A stretch of 64,000 bases of DNA from assembly GCA_965229335.1 (NCBI GenBank), contig OZ245874.1:5146001-5210000 (forward strand). The letters run 5' to 3'. This DNA comes from JAFKFH01 sp017307375 (GTDB lineage: Bacteria; Pseudomonadota; Alphaproteobacteria; Ferrovibrionales; Ferrovibrionaceae). The position numbers were made by a program, and so were the translations under genes. A model generated the notes under the pieces. It was not told the DNA's origin. It searched no databases and was given only the letters and a program-made list of their open reading frames with translations. Positions 44,503 to 53,634 of the stretch are shown piece by piece (the first letter of the stretch is position 1; every line of letters starts with the position of its first letter).

Positions 44503-45477
44503 ATGGAAAAGATCACGATCGGCACCGCCGTCTCGACCGGCCCAGGCCGGACCGACGGCATGCTTCAGGTGGGCTGGCTGCCCGACGGCTATCCGATGGA
44601 AATACCGGTCGTCATCCAGCGCGCGGAAAGGGAGGGGCCGACCGTCTGGATCCACGGCTGCGTGCACGGCAACGAATATTGCGGCACCTTCATCATCCAC
44701 AAGGCCCTGCGCGAGCTGAAGCTCGATCGCGGCACGGTGATCGCGCTGCCGGTCCTCAACATCACCGGCTTCCAGAAGCAGCAGCGGATGAGTCCGTTCG
44801 AGGGCTATAACGGCGGCGACCTCAACCGCTGCTTCCCCGGCAATCCCGGAGGCAGCCTGACCGAGCAGATGGCCTTCCATGTCTTCGAGGCGCTGAAGGC
44901 CCACGCCACCCATTTCATCGATTTCCACACGGCCTTCACGGCGGATACCCGCTGGGCCCTGTTCTGCCCGCCCGACGGCAAGGCGGGCGAACAGGCCCAG
45001 GGCATGGCGCGCGCCTTCGGCTATCGCGACACGCTGCCGACGCCGATGACCATCCTCGGCGGCTCGGCCCTGATCGAGGCCGCCAAGCTCGGCATTCCCG
45101 GGCTGATCGTCGAAGCGGGCGGCATCGGGCCGGCCTTCCGCCCGGAAACCGTCGACGAAGCCGTCGGGCGGCTGAACAACGTGCTGCGCCAGATCGGCCT
45201 GGTCGACGGCGCGGTGGAGAAGCACGCGGACATCACGTTCTTCTCCAACTTCGCCTGGGTCAATGCGCGGCGTGGCGGGCTGTTCCGCCCGGCCGTGCGC
45301 TGCGGGATGACGATCGGCGAGGGCGACGTGGTCGGCCGCTACTACGACGTTCACGGCGCATTGATCGAGGAGGCGAAGGCCCCGTTCAGCGGCGTGGTGC
45401 TGGCCGTCGGCGCCGGGCCGCTGATGCCCAACGGCGAAATTCTCGTCCATGTCGGCCTCGACCCGCGCGCGGCCTGA
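44503..45477 (+). CDS. M14-family deacylase, AstE/AspA-like (first of a pair)
   Basis: This zinc hydrolase belongs to the succinylglutamate desuccinylase/aspartoacylase group. The 324-residue protein has zinc ligands His55 and Glu58 in GCVHGNEYCG and His142 in DFHT. The substrate-binding region GYNGGDLNRCFPG and the catalytic Glu204 in IVEAGG are present. Such enzymes remove an acyl group from the amino nitrogen of amino acids or diamines (AstE, aspartoacylase, DoeB-type deacetylase). The C-terminal barrel-like domain (AKAPFSGVVLAVGAGPLMPNGEILVHVG) is present. It follows the ABC importer directly and is paired with a paralogue. The substrate is not predictable. Confidence 0.88.
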   Translation: MEKITIGTAVSTGPGRTDGMLQVGWLPDGYPMEIPVVIQRAEREGPTVWIHGCVHGNEYCGTFIIHKALRELKLDRGTVIALPVLNITGFQKQQRMSPFEGYNGGDLNRCFPGNPGGSLTEQMAFHVFEALKAHATHFIDFHTAFTADTRWALFCPPDGKAGEQAQGMARAFGYRDTLPTPMTILGGSALIEAAKLGIPGLIVEAGGIGPAFRPETVDEAVGRLNNVLRQIGLVDGAVEKHADITFFSNFAWVNARRGGLFRPAVRCGMTIGEGDVVGRYYDVHGALIEEAKAPFSGVVLAVGAGPLMPNGEILVHVGLDPRAA

Positions 45478-45490
45478 AGGAGTTCATCAC

Positions 45491-46480
45491 ATGATGAGAA
45501 CCATCGAAATCGGCACCGCGCGATCGACCGCGCCCGGTACCTCGAAGGGCTTCCTGAAGGTCGGCGACCTGCCCGACGGCCAGCCGATCCGCATTCCCGT
45601 CGTCATCGTCCGCGGCGAAGCCGACGGGCCGGTGGCCTGGATGCAGGGCTGTGTCCACGGCAACGAATATTGCGGCACCTTCATCATCCACGAACTGATC
45701 CGCGGCCTCGAGCCAAAGACCCTGAAGGGCACCGTCGTCGCCCTGCCGATCCTCAACATCACCGCCTTCGAGACCAAGCAGCGGATGAGCCCGTTCGAAG
45801 GCTATAACGGCGGCGACCTCAACCGCTGCTTTCCGGGCCAGGCCAATGGCCCGCTGACCCAGCAGATGGCGCATGCCATCTACCAGCCGCTGAAGGAATA
45901 TGCCGACGTCCTGCTCGATTTCCACACGGCGCTGACGCCGGACGTGTCCTGGGCGCTCTACGCCGACCTGCCGGGCGACATTGGCGCACGCGGCCGCGGC
46001 ATCGCCAGGGCGTTCGGCTATCGCTCGACCCTGCCGGCGCCGGGCGACATCCTCGGCGGTTCGGCAATGATGACCGCGGCCAAGGACGGCATCCCCGCCT
46101 TCATCGTCGAGGCCGGCGGCAAGGGGCCGGCCTTCACCGACGAGATCGTGGCCGATGCGACCGAACGCCTGCGCAACGTGCTGCGGCATCTGGGCATGCT
46201 GGAAGGCCCGGTCACCGACTACGGCGCACAGTGGCATTTCTCGAACTTCGCCTGGGTCCATGCGACGCAAGGCGGGCTGTTCCAGCGGTCGGTCGTCTGC
46301 GGCGACCGGGTCGAGGCCGGTCAGGCGATCGGCCAGTACTACGACCTGCACGGCCATCCCTCCGGCGAGGCCCTGGCGCCCGAATCCGGCATCGTGCTGG
46401 CGATCCACCCGGGCCCGGTGATGTCGTCGGGCGAAACCCTGATCCATATCGGCCTGAACCCGCGCGAGGTGCATGCATGA
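45491..46480 (+). CDS. M14-family deacylase, AstE/AspA-like (second of a pair)
   Basis: This is a paralogue of the previous gene (329 residues) with the same active-site pattern: His56 and Glu59 in GCVHGNEYCG, His145 in DFHT and Glu207 in FIVEAGG. It shares long identical blocks such as QRMSPFEGYNGGDLNRCFPG. AAGGAG lies upstream of ATG 45491, 13 bases after the first deacylase. The copies have diverged at many other positions, including the putative specificity region after DFHT, so they may act on different substrates or form a hetero-oligomer. Its stop overlaps the amidohydrolase start (ATGA). Confidence 0.88.
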   Translation: MMRTIEIGTARSTAPGTSKGFLKVGDLPDGQPIRIPVVIVRGEADGPVAWMQGCVHGNEYCGTFIIHELIRGLEPKTLKGTVVALPILNITAFETKQRMSPFEGYNGGDLNRCFPGQANGPLTQQMAHAIYQPLKEYADVLLDFHTALTPDVSWALYADLPGDIGARGRGIARAFGYRSTLPAPGDILGGSAMMTAAKDGIPAFIVEAGGKGPAFTDEIVADATERLRNVLRHLGMLEGPVTDYGAQWHFSNFAWVHATQGGLFQRSVVCGDRVEAGQAIGQYYDLHGHPSGEALAPESGIVLAIHPGPVMSSGETLIHIGLNPREVHA

Positions 46481-47733
46481 ACCGCATTACCGCCATCACC
46501 GGCGGCCGCCTGATCGACGGCACCGGCGCGCCCGCCATCGCCGACAGCCTGGTGCTGATCGAGGCCGACACCATCACCTATGTGGGTCCCCGCAACGGCC
46601 AGACCGTGCCGCGCGATGCCGAGATCGTCGATGCGGGCGGCGCGTCGGTGCTGCCCGGGCTGATGGACGTCCATGTCCATATTTCGCTGAACGCGCCGTC
46701 CGACCTGCTGCGCGAGGCAATCTCGCGGCCCGTCGGCCAGGTCGCCTTCGAGATCGCGGCGAACCTGCGCGATACCGTGGCCGGCGGCGTTACCACCATC
46801 CGCACCGTGTCCGACCTTGCCCATCTCGACATCGCCGCCCGCGATTCGATCGCCAAGGGCGTGCTGACCGGCCCGCGCATCCACCCCTGCGGCAAGGGAC
46901 TGACCACCACGGGCGGCCATGGCGACCTGATGCCCTGCTGGCTGTGCCAGAGCCATGGCGACATCTCCGAGGTGGTCGACGGCGTCGACGCGGTGCGCCA
47001 GGCCGTGCGCCGCCAGATCAAGGCCGGGGCCAGCTGGATCAAACTGTTCCAGACCGGCGGCGTGGTCGACCCGCATGGCCGCATCGATGCCGAGGAATTC
47101 ACCCCCTCGGAATTCGACAGCGCGGTCGAGGCGGCGACCGTCGCCGGCATCCCGATCGCGGTGCACGCCCACAACAAGGCCGCGATCATGCGCTCGATCA
47201 AGGCCGGCTGTCGGTCGATCGAACATGGAATGCATTTCGACGAGGATTGCGCCGCCGTCGCCCGCGACCACGGCGCCTGGCTCGTCCCCACCCTGACGGT
47301 GATGGACCGCATCCTGGTCCACGGCGCCCAGCACGGCGTGCCGCAATCGACCATCGACAATGTGCGCGAGCGCACGACCAAGCACCATGAATACGTCAAA
47401 TACGCCTACGACATCGGCGCCAACCTCGCCTGCGGCACGGATGCCGGCTCGATGCTGACGCCACACGGCTCGGCAGGCCGCGAGGTGGTGCAGTTCGTCC
47501 GCTGCGGATTGACGCCGCTTCAGGCGATCTCGGTGGCGACGCTGAACACGGCGAAGCTTTTGCAGACCGACCAGAAGCTCGGGTCGCTGGCCGCCGGCAA
47601 GCTGGCCGACATCGTCGTCGTCGACGGCAATGTCGAGGCCGAGGTCGAGCGGCTGGAAGCCCCCGGCAACATGCGGCACGTGCTGATCGGCGGCCGCAAG
47701 GTCGCCGCCGCCGGCCGCGCGCTGGTGCACTGA
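46477..47733 (+). CDS. Metal-dependent amidohydrolase (prolidase/imidazolonepropionase-like)
   Basis: This is a 418-residue TIM-barrel amidohydrolase. Metal ligands are visible: His66 and His68 in DVHVHIS, a likely carboxylated Lys189 in WIKLFQTGG, His230 in AVHAHNK, His250 in SIEHGMHF and Asp322 in CGTDAGS. This is the binuclear subtype seen in Xaa-Pro and acyl-amino-acid hydrolases of the Sgx/Cc2672 kind. The C-terminal signature GSLAAGKLADIVVVDG is present. It is translationally coupled to the second deacylase and closes the operon. A role in splitting an amide of the imported compound is inferred from context. Confidence 0.9.
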   Translation: MNRITAITGGRLIDGTGAPAIADSLVLIEADTITYVGPRNGQTVPRDAEIVDAGGASVLPGLMDVHVHISLNAPSDLLREAISRPVGQVAFEIAANLRDTVAGGVTTIRTVSDLAHLDIAARDSIAKGVLTGPRIHPCGKGLTTTGGHGDLMPCWLCQSHGDISEVVDGVDAVRQAVRRQIKAGASWIKLFQTGGVVDPHGRIDAEEFTPSEFDSAVEAATVAGIPIAVHAHNKAAIMRSIKAGCRSIEHGMHFDEDCAAVARDHGAWLVPTLTVMDRILVHGAQHGVPQSTIDNVRERTTKHHEYVKYAYDIGANLACGTDAGSMLTPHGSAGREVVQFVRCGLTPLQAISVATLNTAKLLQTDQKLGSLAAGKLADIVVVDGNVEAEVERLEAPGNMRHVLIGGRKVAAAGRALVH

Positions 47734-47776
47734 GGCTGCCCCGGGGAAGGCGCGGACGGCACCGCGCTTTCCCTGG

Positions 47777-47796
47777 ATCCCGGCCTTCGCCGGGAT
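47777..47796. repeat. Short palindromic hairpin, REP-like
   Basis: ATCCCGGCCTTCGCCGGGAT forms an 8-bp stem with a CTTC loop between the convergent amidohydrolase and metH genes. The wording CTGGATCCCGG...CCGGGATGACG is of a type often dispersed in intergenic regions of GC-rich genomes. It may help end transcription, but it lacks a T tract. It is a single copy in this window. Confidence 0.45.
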
Positions 47797-47807
47797 GACG
47801 ATCCTGT

Positions 47808-50800
47808 CTATACGCTGAAGTACTTCGCCTGCGGATGGTGCAGCACGATCGCCGAGGTCGACTGTTCGGGCTCCAGCTGGAATTCGTCCGACAGGGTGAT
47901 GCCGACCTTCTCGGCGCCGAGCAGCTTCAGCAGCTGGGTCTGGTCCTCGAGATTGGGACAGGCCGGATAGCCGAAGCTGTAGCGCGAGCCGCGATAGCCC
48001 TGCTTCAGCATCCTCTCCATCTCGCGCGCGTCCTCATGCCCGAAGCCGAGTTCGGCCCGGATGCGCTTGTGGGTATGCTCAGCCAGCGCCTCGGCCAGTT
48101 CGACCGACAGGCCGTGCAGGTAGAGATAGTCCTGGTAGCGATCCGCAGCGAACCATTCGCGCGCCACTTCCGAGGCCCGCTGGCCCATCGTCACCACCTG
48201 CAGGCCGCAGACATCCTTCTCGCCCGATTCGATCGGCCGGAAGAAATCGGCGATGCAGAGCCCGCCTTCGCGGCGCTGGCGCGGCAGGTTGAAGCGGGCG
48301 ACTTCCTTGGTGTTGTCCTGCGGGTCGAACAGCACCAGCGCGTCGCCGTCGGAATTCGCCGGCCAGTAGCCGTAGGCGGCCTGGGGCTGCAGGATTTCGT
48401 CCCGGTAGCAGATGTCGAGGATGCGCTTCAGGATCGGCTTCAGCTCGGCATCTGCATAGGCGCGGAATTCCTCGATGCTGCGGCCGGCTTTGCGGAAGCC
48501 CCAGTGGAACTGGTAGAGCATGACCTCATTGAGATAGGGCAGCAGCGCCTTCGGCTCGACCCATTCGATCAGCTTGGCGCCCCAGAACGGCGGCTGCGGC
48601 ACCGCGGCCTCGGCGGCAAGCTCGGCCCGGCGCAGCGCGACTTCCTCGTAGTCCACCGGCCGGGTGACCGGCAGGGTCGCGGGCTGGCCCAGCCGCTTCT
48701 GGGTCGAGGGCCGCGCCTCGCGCTGGATCCCGGCCGCCTTGACGTGATCGTCGAAGCGACGGGTCATCACCTTGTCCATCAGGTCGAGACCGTCGAAGGC
48801 ATCGCGGGCATAGGCCACCCGGCCCGAGCCGTAGGCGCGCACGCAATCTTCCTCGACATAGCGGCGGGTCAGCGCCGCGCCGCCCAGCATGACCGGGATG
48901 TCGAGGCCCTGGCGCGTCATCTCCTCCAGATTCTCGCGCATCACCACGGTCGACTTGACCAGGAGGCCCGACATGCCGATCACGTCGGCCTTGTGCTCGG
49001 TCGCGGCCGAGATGATCGTCGCGATCGGCTGCTTGATGCCGAGATTGACGACCTTGTAGCCGTTGTTGGTCAGGATGATGTCGACCAGGTTCTTGCCGAT
49101 GTCGTGGACATCGCCCTTGACGGTCGCCAGCACGATCGTGCCCTTCTGCTGGCCCTCGACCCGCTCCATATGCGGCTCGAGGAAGGAGACGGCGGCCTTC
49201 ATCGTCTCGGCCGACTGCAGCACGAAGGGCAGCTGCATCTTGCCGGCACCGAACAGCTCGCCGACCACCTTCATGCCGTCGAGCAAGAGGTTGTTGATGA
49301 TGTCGAGCGGCGAATAGGTCTTCATCGCGTCGGTCAGGTCGAGGTCGAGGCCCTGACGGTCGCCGTCGACGATACGCAGCTTCAGCCGCTCCTCGACCGT
49401 GTCGGGCCGCGCCTTGGCGGCACCGTCATTGGCCTTGCGCGTCTCGAACAGTGCGATGAACGCCTGCAGCGGATCGTAGCCCTCGGCCCGGCGGTCGAAG
49501 ATCAGGTCTTCGGCCACCCGCACCTCCTCCTCCGGAATCTTGTGCAGCGGCATGATCTTCGACATGTGCGCGATCGCCGAGGTCAGGCCGCGGCGGATCG
49601 CATGGTCGAGATAGACCGAGTTCAGCACATGCCGGGCCGCGGCATTGAGGCCGAAGGAGATGTTGGAGAGGCCTAGCATGATGCCGCATTTCGGCATCTC
49701 GCGGGCGATCATCTCGATGGCGTCTAGGGTGGCGACGCCCAGCAGCCGGTCGTCCTCGTTGCCCGTGCAGATCGTGAAGGTCAGCGGATCGAAGATCAGG
49801 TCCTCGGGCGGCAGGCCGTGCTGGTTCACCGCGAAATCGTAGAGCCGCTTGGCGATGCGCAGCTTGCCCTCGGCATCCTTGGCCATGCCGACTTCGTCGA
49901 TGGTCAGCGCGATCACGGCGGTACCGAACTTGCGGGCGAGCCGGAGCCGCCTGGCCGCGGGCTCCTCGCCGTCCTCGAAGTTGATCGAGTTGAGCAGGGC
50001 CTTGCCGCCATAGAGCTTCAGCGCCGCCTCGAGCACCGGGTACTCGGTCGAATCGATGACCAGCGGTGCATTGACCGAACCGCGCATGCGGGTCACCGCC
50101 TCGGTCATGTCGGCGATTTCGTCGCGGCCGACGAAGGCGGTGCACAGGTCGATCGCGTGGCTGCCCTCGCGCACCTGGTCGCGCGCCATAGCGACGCAGG
50201 CATCCCATTCGCCGGCATCCTGATGCTGGCGGAATTTCTTCGAGCCGTTGGCGTTGCAGCGTTCGCCGACCGACAGATAGGCGTTCTCCTGGCGCAGCGC
50301 GACCGCACCGTAGAGCGATGCGGCCGACGGGATCCACACCGGGTTGCGCGGCCGCGGCCGCGGGCGGAAGCCATCCGCCGCCACGCGGCGCAGCATCGCG
50401 TCGAGCGCGGCGATATGCTGGATGTTGGTGCCGCAGCAGCCGCCGACCAGGTTGATGCCGTCTTCCAGCACGAACCGCTCCAGCCACTTGGCCATCTCGT
50501 CGGCCTGCAGCGGATAGTGGGTCTGGCCGTCGACCAGTTCGGGCAGGCCGGCATTCGGCTGCACCGAGATCAGCCCTTCCCACGCTTCGCCGAGATACTT
50601 GACGTGCTCGGCCATTTCCTGCGGCCCGGTGGCGCAGTTGAGGCCGAGCGATTCCACGTCCATCGCCTTGATGATCGTCGCCGCGGCGGCGATATCGGTG
50701 CCGACCAGCAGGGTGCCGGTGGTCTCGATCGTCACCTGCACCATGATCGGGGGCCGGCCCGCCCGATCGCCCCAGGCATTCTTGACGCCGTTGATCGCGG

Positions 50801-51302
50801 CCTTGATCTGCAGCGGGTCCTGGCAGGTCTCGATCAGGAAGCCGTCGACGCCACCGGCCAGCAGGCCCTGCGCCTGGATGGTCAGCGCGGCTTCCAGCGT
50901 GTCGTACGGAACGTGGCCAAGGCTCGGCAGCCGGGTGCCGGGACCGATCGAGCCCAGCACGAAACGCTCGCGCCCGTCGCCGCTGAATTCGTCGACCGCC
51001 TCACGCGCCAGCTCGGCCGCCCGCTGGTTGAACCAGAAGGCATCGTCCTGCAGCTCGAATTCGGCCAGGGTCAGCGGCGAGCCGCCGAACGAATTGGTCT
51101 GGACGATGTCGGCGCCGGCCTGGAGATAGCCGCGATGGATCTCGCGCACGATATCCGGCCGGGTCCGGCAGAGGATCTCGGTGCAGTTTTCCTTGCCCGC
51201 GTAGTCGCGCTCGACATCCAGGCTCATCGCCTGGACACGGCTGCCGGTGCCGCCGTCGCACAGCAGGACTCGTTCCTTCAGGGCCTCGAACAGACGCGAC
51301 AT
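47808..51302 (-). CDS. metH: Cobalamin-dependent methionine synthase MetH
   Basis: MetH transfers the methyl group of 5-methyl-THF to homocysteine through cobalamin. The 1164-residue protein has all four modules. The homocysteine domain has zinc cysteines in LNCATGP and GGCCGTN. The pterin domain follows (SVGERCNANGSKKFR ... DLCTAFVGRDE). The cap and B12 domain contain the histidine motif DVHDIGKN. The reactivation domain has RAELGFGHED and RGSRYSFGYPACPN. Length is near the 1227 of E. coli. It begins three bases after metF stops, on the same transcript as the SahR-like regulator. Confidence 0.97.
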   Translation of the reverse strand: MSRLFEALKERVLLCDGGTGSRVQAMSLDVERDYAGKENCTEILCRTRPDIVREIHRGYLQAGADIVQTNSFGGSPLTLAEFELQDDAFWFNQRAAELAREAVDEFSGDGRERFVLGSIGPGTRLPSLGHVPYDTLEAALTIQAQGLLAGGVDGFLIETCQDPLQIKAAINGVKNAWGDRAGRPPIMVQVTIETTGTLLVGTDIAAAATIIKAMDVESLGLNCATGPQEMAEHVKYLGEAWEGLISVQPNAGLPELVDGQTHYPLQADEMAKWLERFVLEDGINLVGGCCGTNIQHIAALDAMLRRVAADGFRPRPRPRNPVWIPSAASLYGAVALRQENAYLSVGERCNANGSKKFRQHQDAGEWDACVAMARDQVREGSHAIDLCTAFVGRDEIADMTEAVTRMRGSVNAPLVIDSTEYPVLEAALKLYGGKALLNSINFEDGEEPAARRLRLARKFGTAVIALTIDEVGMAKDAEGKLRIAKRLYDFAVNQHGLPPEDLIFDPLTFTICTGNEDDRLLGVATLDAIEMIAREMPKCGIMLGLSNISFGLNAAARHVLNSVYLDHAIRRGLTSAIAHMSKIMPLHKIPEEEVRVAEDLIFDRRAEGYDPLQAFIALFETRKANDGAAKARPDTVEERLKLRIVDGDRQGLDLDLTDAMKTYSPLDIINNLLLDGMKVVGELFGAGKMQLPFVLQSAETMKAAVSFLEPHMERVEGQQKGTIVLATVKGDVHDIGKNLVDIILTNNGYKVVNLGIKQPIATIISAATEHKADVIGMSGLLVKSTVVMRENLEEMTRQGLDIPVMLGGAALTRRYVEEDCVRAYGSGRVAYARDAFDGLDLMDKVMTRRFDDHVKAAGIQREARPSTQKRLGQPATLPVTRPVDYEEVALRRAELAAEAAVPQPPFWGAKLIEWVEPKALLPYLNEVMLYQFHWGFRKAGRSIEEFRAYADAELKPILKRILDICYRDEILQPQAAYGYWPANSDGDALVLFDPQDNTKEVARFNLPRQRREGGLCIADFFRPIESGEKDVCGLQVVTMGQRASEVAREWFAADRYQDYLYLHGLSVELAEALAEHTHKRIRAELGFGHEDAREMERMLKQGYRGSRYSFGYPACPNLEDQTQLLKLLGAEKVGITLSDEFQLEPEQSTSAIVLHHPQAKYFSV

Positions 51303-51305
51303 GGC

Positions 51306-52205
51306 TTACTCCGCGGGAGACAGCGAGGCCGGAGGACGCACGCCGAGGATATGGCAGATGGCGTAGGTCAGGTCGGCCCGGTTGAGGGTATAGAAATGGA
51401 ATTCGGACAGGCCCGCGGCCTGGAGGCGGCGGCACTGCTCGGCCGCCACCGTCGCCGCGACCATCTTCCGGGTCTCGGCATCGTGGTCGAGTCCGTCGAA
51501 CAGGTCGGCAAGCCACGAGGGAACGCTGGCGCCGCAGGCGGCCGAGAAGCGGCGAACCTGCTGGAAGTTGGTGACCGGCAGGATCCCCGGCACGATCGGC
51601 ACGGTGATCCCGGCCGAGCGCGCGCGGTCGAGGAAGCGCAGGAATGTCTCGGTATCGAAGAAATACTGGCTGATCGCCCGGGTCGCGCCGGCATCGATCT
51701 TGCGCTTGAGATGCTCGAGCTCGGTGCGGCTCGACCGCGAATCGGGATGCAGTTCGGGGTAGCAGCCGACCGAGATGTCGAAGCCGGCGACCTTCTTCAG
51801 CCCGGCAACCAGTTCCGTCGAATTGGTGTAGCCCTGCGGGTGCGGCACGAACCGTCCCTGGCCTTCCGGCGCGTCGCCGCGCAAGGCCACGATATGGCGG
51901 ATACCGGCTTCCCAGTAGCCGCGGGCGACATCGTCGACCTCGGCCCGGGAGGCGCCGACGCAGGTCAGATGGGCGGCGGGGTCGAGGTCGGTTTCGCGGC
52001 GGATGCGGGTGACCAGCGCGTGGGTCCGCTCGCGCGTCGAGCCGCCGGCGCCATAGGTGACCGAGACGAAGCGCGGCTTCAGCGGCGCCAGGCGCTGCAC
52101 GCTGCGCCACAGGCTTTCTTCCATCTCCTCGGTCTTGGGCGGAAAGAACTCGAACGAAATGGCGAGCGGGCCGCCCATCGGGGTGAAGGCGATCGGGCTG
52201 GTCAT
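51306..52205 (-). CDS. metF: Methylenetetrahydrofolate reductase MetF
   Basis: MetF is the FAD enzyme that makes 5-methyl-THF, the methyl donor used by MetH. The 299-residue TIM-barrel protein has ISFEFFPPKTEEMEESLW, with the catalytic Glu in the FFPPK region. VTYGAGGSTRERT and HLTCVGASRAEVDD follow, and then the FAD-binding FDISVGCYPELHPDS. ATG 52205 overlaps the regulator stop by four bases. It lies directly before metH, so methyl donor supply and use are co-expressed. Confidence 0.96.
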   Translation of the reverse strand: MTSPIAFTPMGGPLAISFEFFPPKTEEMEESLWRSVQRLAPLKPRFVSVTYGAGGSTRERTHALVTRIRRETDLDPAAHLTCVGASRAEVDDVARGYWEAGIRHIVALRGDAPEGQGRFVPHPQGYTNSTELVAGLKKVAGFDISVGCYPELHPDSRSSRTELEHLKRKIDAGATRAISQYFFDTETFLRFLDRARSAGITVPIVPGILPVTNFQQVRRFSAACGASVPSWLADLFDGLDHDAETRKMVAATVAAEQCRRLQAAGLSEFHFYTLNRADLTYAICHILGVRPPASLSPAE

Positions 52206-53164
52206 CGGGTCGCGTCCTCGCGTTGCACGGCAGGCCAGAGGCCGACGGTGAGCTTGCCGCCGGCCAGATGCTGGGGAAGCGCGGGCTCGAGGCCCGCGGC
52301 GCGGAACCAGCCGGCCACCTCGCCGTCGGCAAAGCCGAGGCGCCGGTGGGCATGCTGTTCGCGCAGGAATTCGAGGTCGTGAGGCGCAAAGTCGACGACG
52401 ACCAGCCGGCCCGCCGGCTTCAGCACCCGCGCCGCCTCGGCGATGGCCGCTGCCGGGTCGGTCGCGAAATGCAGCACCTGGTGTACGACGATGGCATCGG
52501 CCGAGCGTGGCGGGCACGGCAGATGGTACATGTCGCCGTGCCGGACCTGGCAGTTGCGGGCGCCCTGGCGTTCGAGATTGGCGCGGGCGAGCTTGAGCAT
52601 CTCGTGGCTCATGTCGACGCCGAGGCCCCGGGCGATTCGATCGGCGAACAGGGCCAGGATGCGGCCGGTACCGGTCCCGATATCGACCAGGTCGCCGATC
52701 TCGGCCGGGCCGAACAAGGCGACCAGCGCCTGCTCGACCTCCCGCTCATCGACATAGAGCGAGCGGATTTCGTTCCACCGTTCGGCATTGGCGCGAAAAT
52801 AGGCCGCCGCCTCCTCGGCCCGGGCGGCCTTGACCTGGACCAGCCGCTCGCGGTCGCGCCCCAGGGTCGCATCGTCGCGCGGCATCAGATCGTTGAGGGT
52901 CCGCGCGAGTCGCGCCCCCGCCCCTTCCTGGGCGAGGCGGTAGAAGGCCCAAGCCCCTTCCGGCAGGCGTTCGAGCAACCCGGCCTCGACCATCAGCTTG
53001 AGGTGGCGGGATACGCGCGGCTGGCTCTGGCCAAGGATCTGGGTGAGTTCGGAAACCGTCAGCTCGCCCTCGGCCAGCAGGGCCATCAGGCGGATTCGCG
53101 TTGCCTCGCCGGCGGCACGGAGGCCGGCGGTCAGGCTGTCGACGGTGGCGGGCAGATCGTCCAT
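52202..53164 (-). CDS. ArsR-type regulator fused to SAM-methyltransferase fold (SahR-like)
   Basis: This 320-residue two-domain protein has an ArsR/SmtB winged helix at residues 15-95 (EATRIRLMALLAEGELTVSELTQILGQSQPRVSRHLKLMVEAGLLE). It is fused to a class I methyltransferase fold with the SAM/SAH-binding motif VDIGTGTGRILALFA and VDMSHEMLKLARANL. No metal-binding cysteines of metalloregulators are visible. ArsR proteins with this architecture beside met genes are the SahR group, which sense S-adenosylhomocysteine and control methionine-cycle genes in proteobacteria. It heads the metF-metH transcript, and an inverted repeat lies just upstream of its start. Whether it still methylates anything is unknown. 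Confidence 0.88.
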   Translation of the reverse strand: MDDLPATVDSLTAGLRAAGEATRIRLMALLAEGELTVSELTQILGQSQPRVSRHLKLMVEAGLLERLPEGAWAFYRLAQEGAGARLARTLNDLMPRDDATLGRDRERLVQVKAARAEEAAAYFRANAERWNEIRSLYVDEREVEQALVALFGPAEIGDLVDIGTGTGRILALFADRIARGLGVDMSHEMLKLARANLERQGARNCQVRHGDMYHLPCPPRSADAIVVHQVLHFATDPAAAIAEAARVLKPAGRLVVVDFAPHDLEFLREQHAHRRLGFADGEVAGWFRAAGLEPALPQHLAGGKLTVGLWPAVQREDATR

Positions 53165-53170
53165 GCCGTC

Positions 53171-53184
53171 GATATAAACATATC
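53171..53184 (-). promoter_or_regulatory. Inverted repeat upstream of SahR-like gene
   Basis: GATATAAACATATC is a 5-bp inverted repeat (GATAT/ATATC) with a 4-base centre, only six bases from the regulator start codon at 53164. It is AT-rich in GC-rich DNA, and a second related string CATATCCTTATG overlaps it. It is a plausible autoregulatory site for the ArsR-type protein. Confidence 0.5.
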
Positions 53185-53208
53185 CTTATGTCTTTGTATA
53201 GCCGTGCA

Positions 53209-53634
53209 TCACCCCGCCGATGGCGTCAGCATGTCCGCCAGCGCCGCCATATCGCCCTGCGCCGCCGTGGCGGCGGCGGCCTCCACCGCCCGGAATCGCC
53301 GGATGACCTCGCGCCCGAAATCGGTCAGCCCCGCCCCGCCGCCCCGGCTTCCACCACGTTGCGAGGCGACCAGCGGTTCGCGGAAGCAGCGATTCAGGTC
53401 GTCCACCAGCAGCCAGGACCGGCGATAGGACATTTCGAGCTGGCGACCCGCCGCGGAAATCGACCCGGTGCGGTCGATCTCCTCCAACAGGCGGATCTTG
53501 CCCGGACCGATGGCGCCACGCCCGCCGAAATCGACCCGCAGTACCAGTTTACCATGGTCAGGACCGCCAGCCGATGGTCGCGGCTGGGTAGGCATGGTGA
53601 CCCCGCGCCGTCCGGTCGACATCTGTTCCGCCAT
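53209..53634 (-). CDS. ModE-type winged-helix regulator (N-terminal domain only)
   Basis: This 141-residue protein resembles the DNA-binding domain of ModE/LysR-like molybdate regulators: GKIRLLEEIDRTGSISAAGRQLEMSYRRSWLLVDDLNRCFREPLV ... GGAGLTDFGREVIRRFRAVE. It lacks the C-terminal TOBE/MOP molybdate-binding domains, so it is the short form common in alphaproteobacteria. ATG 53595 (MPTQPRPSAGG) is an alternative start. No molybdate transport genes are in the window, so the effector and targets are unknown. Confidence 0.88.
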   Translation of the reverse strand: MAEQMSTGRRGVTMPTQPRPSAGGPDHGKLVLRVDFGGRGAIGPGKIRLLEEIDRTGSISAAGRQLEMSYRRSWLLVDDLNRCFREPLVASQRGGSRGGGAGLTDFGREVIRRFRAVEAAAATAAQGDMAALADMLTPSAG

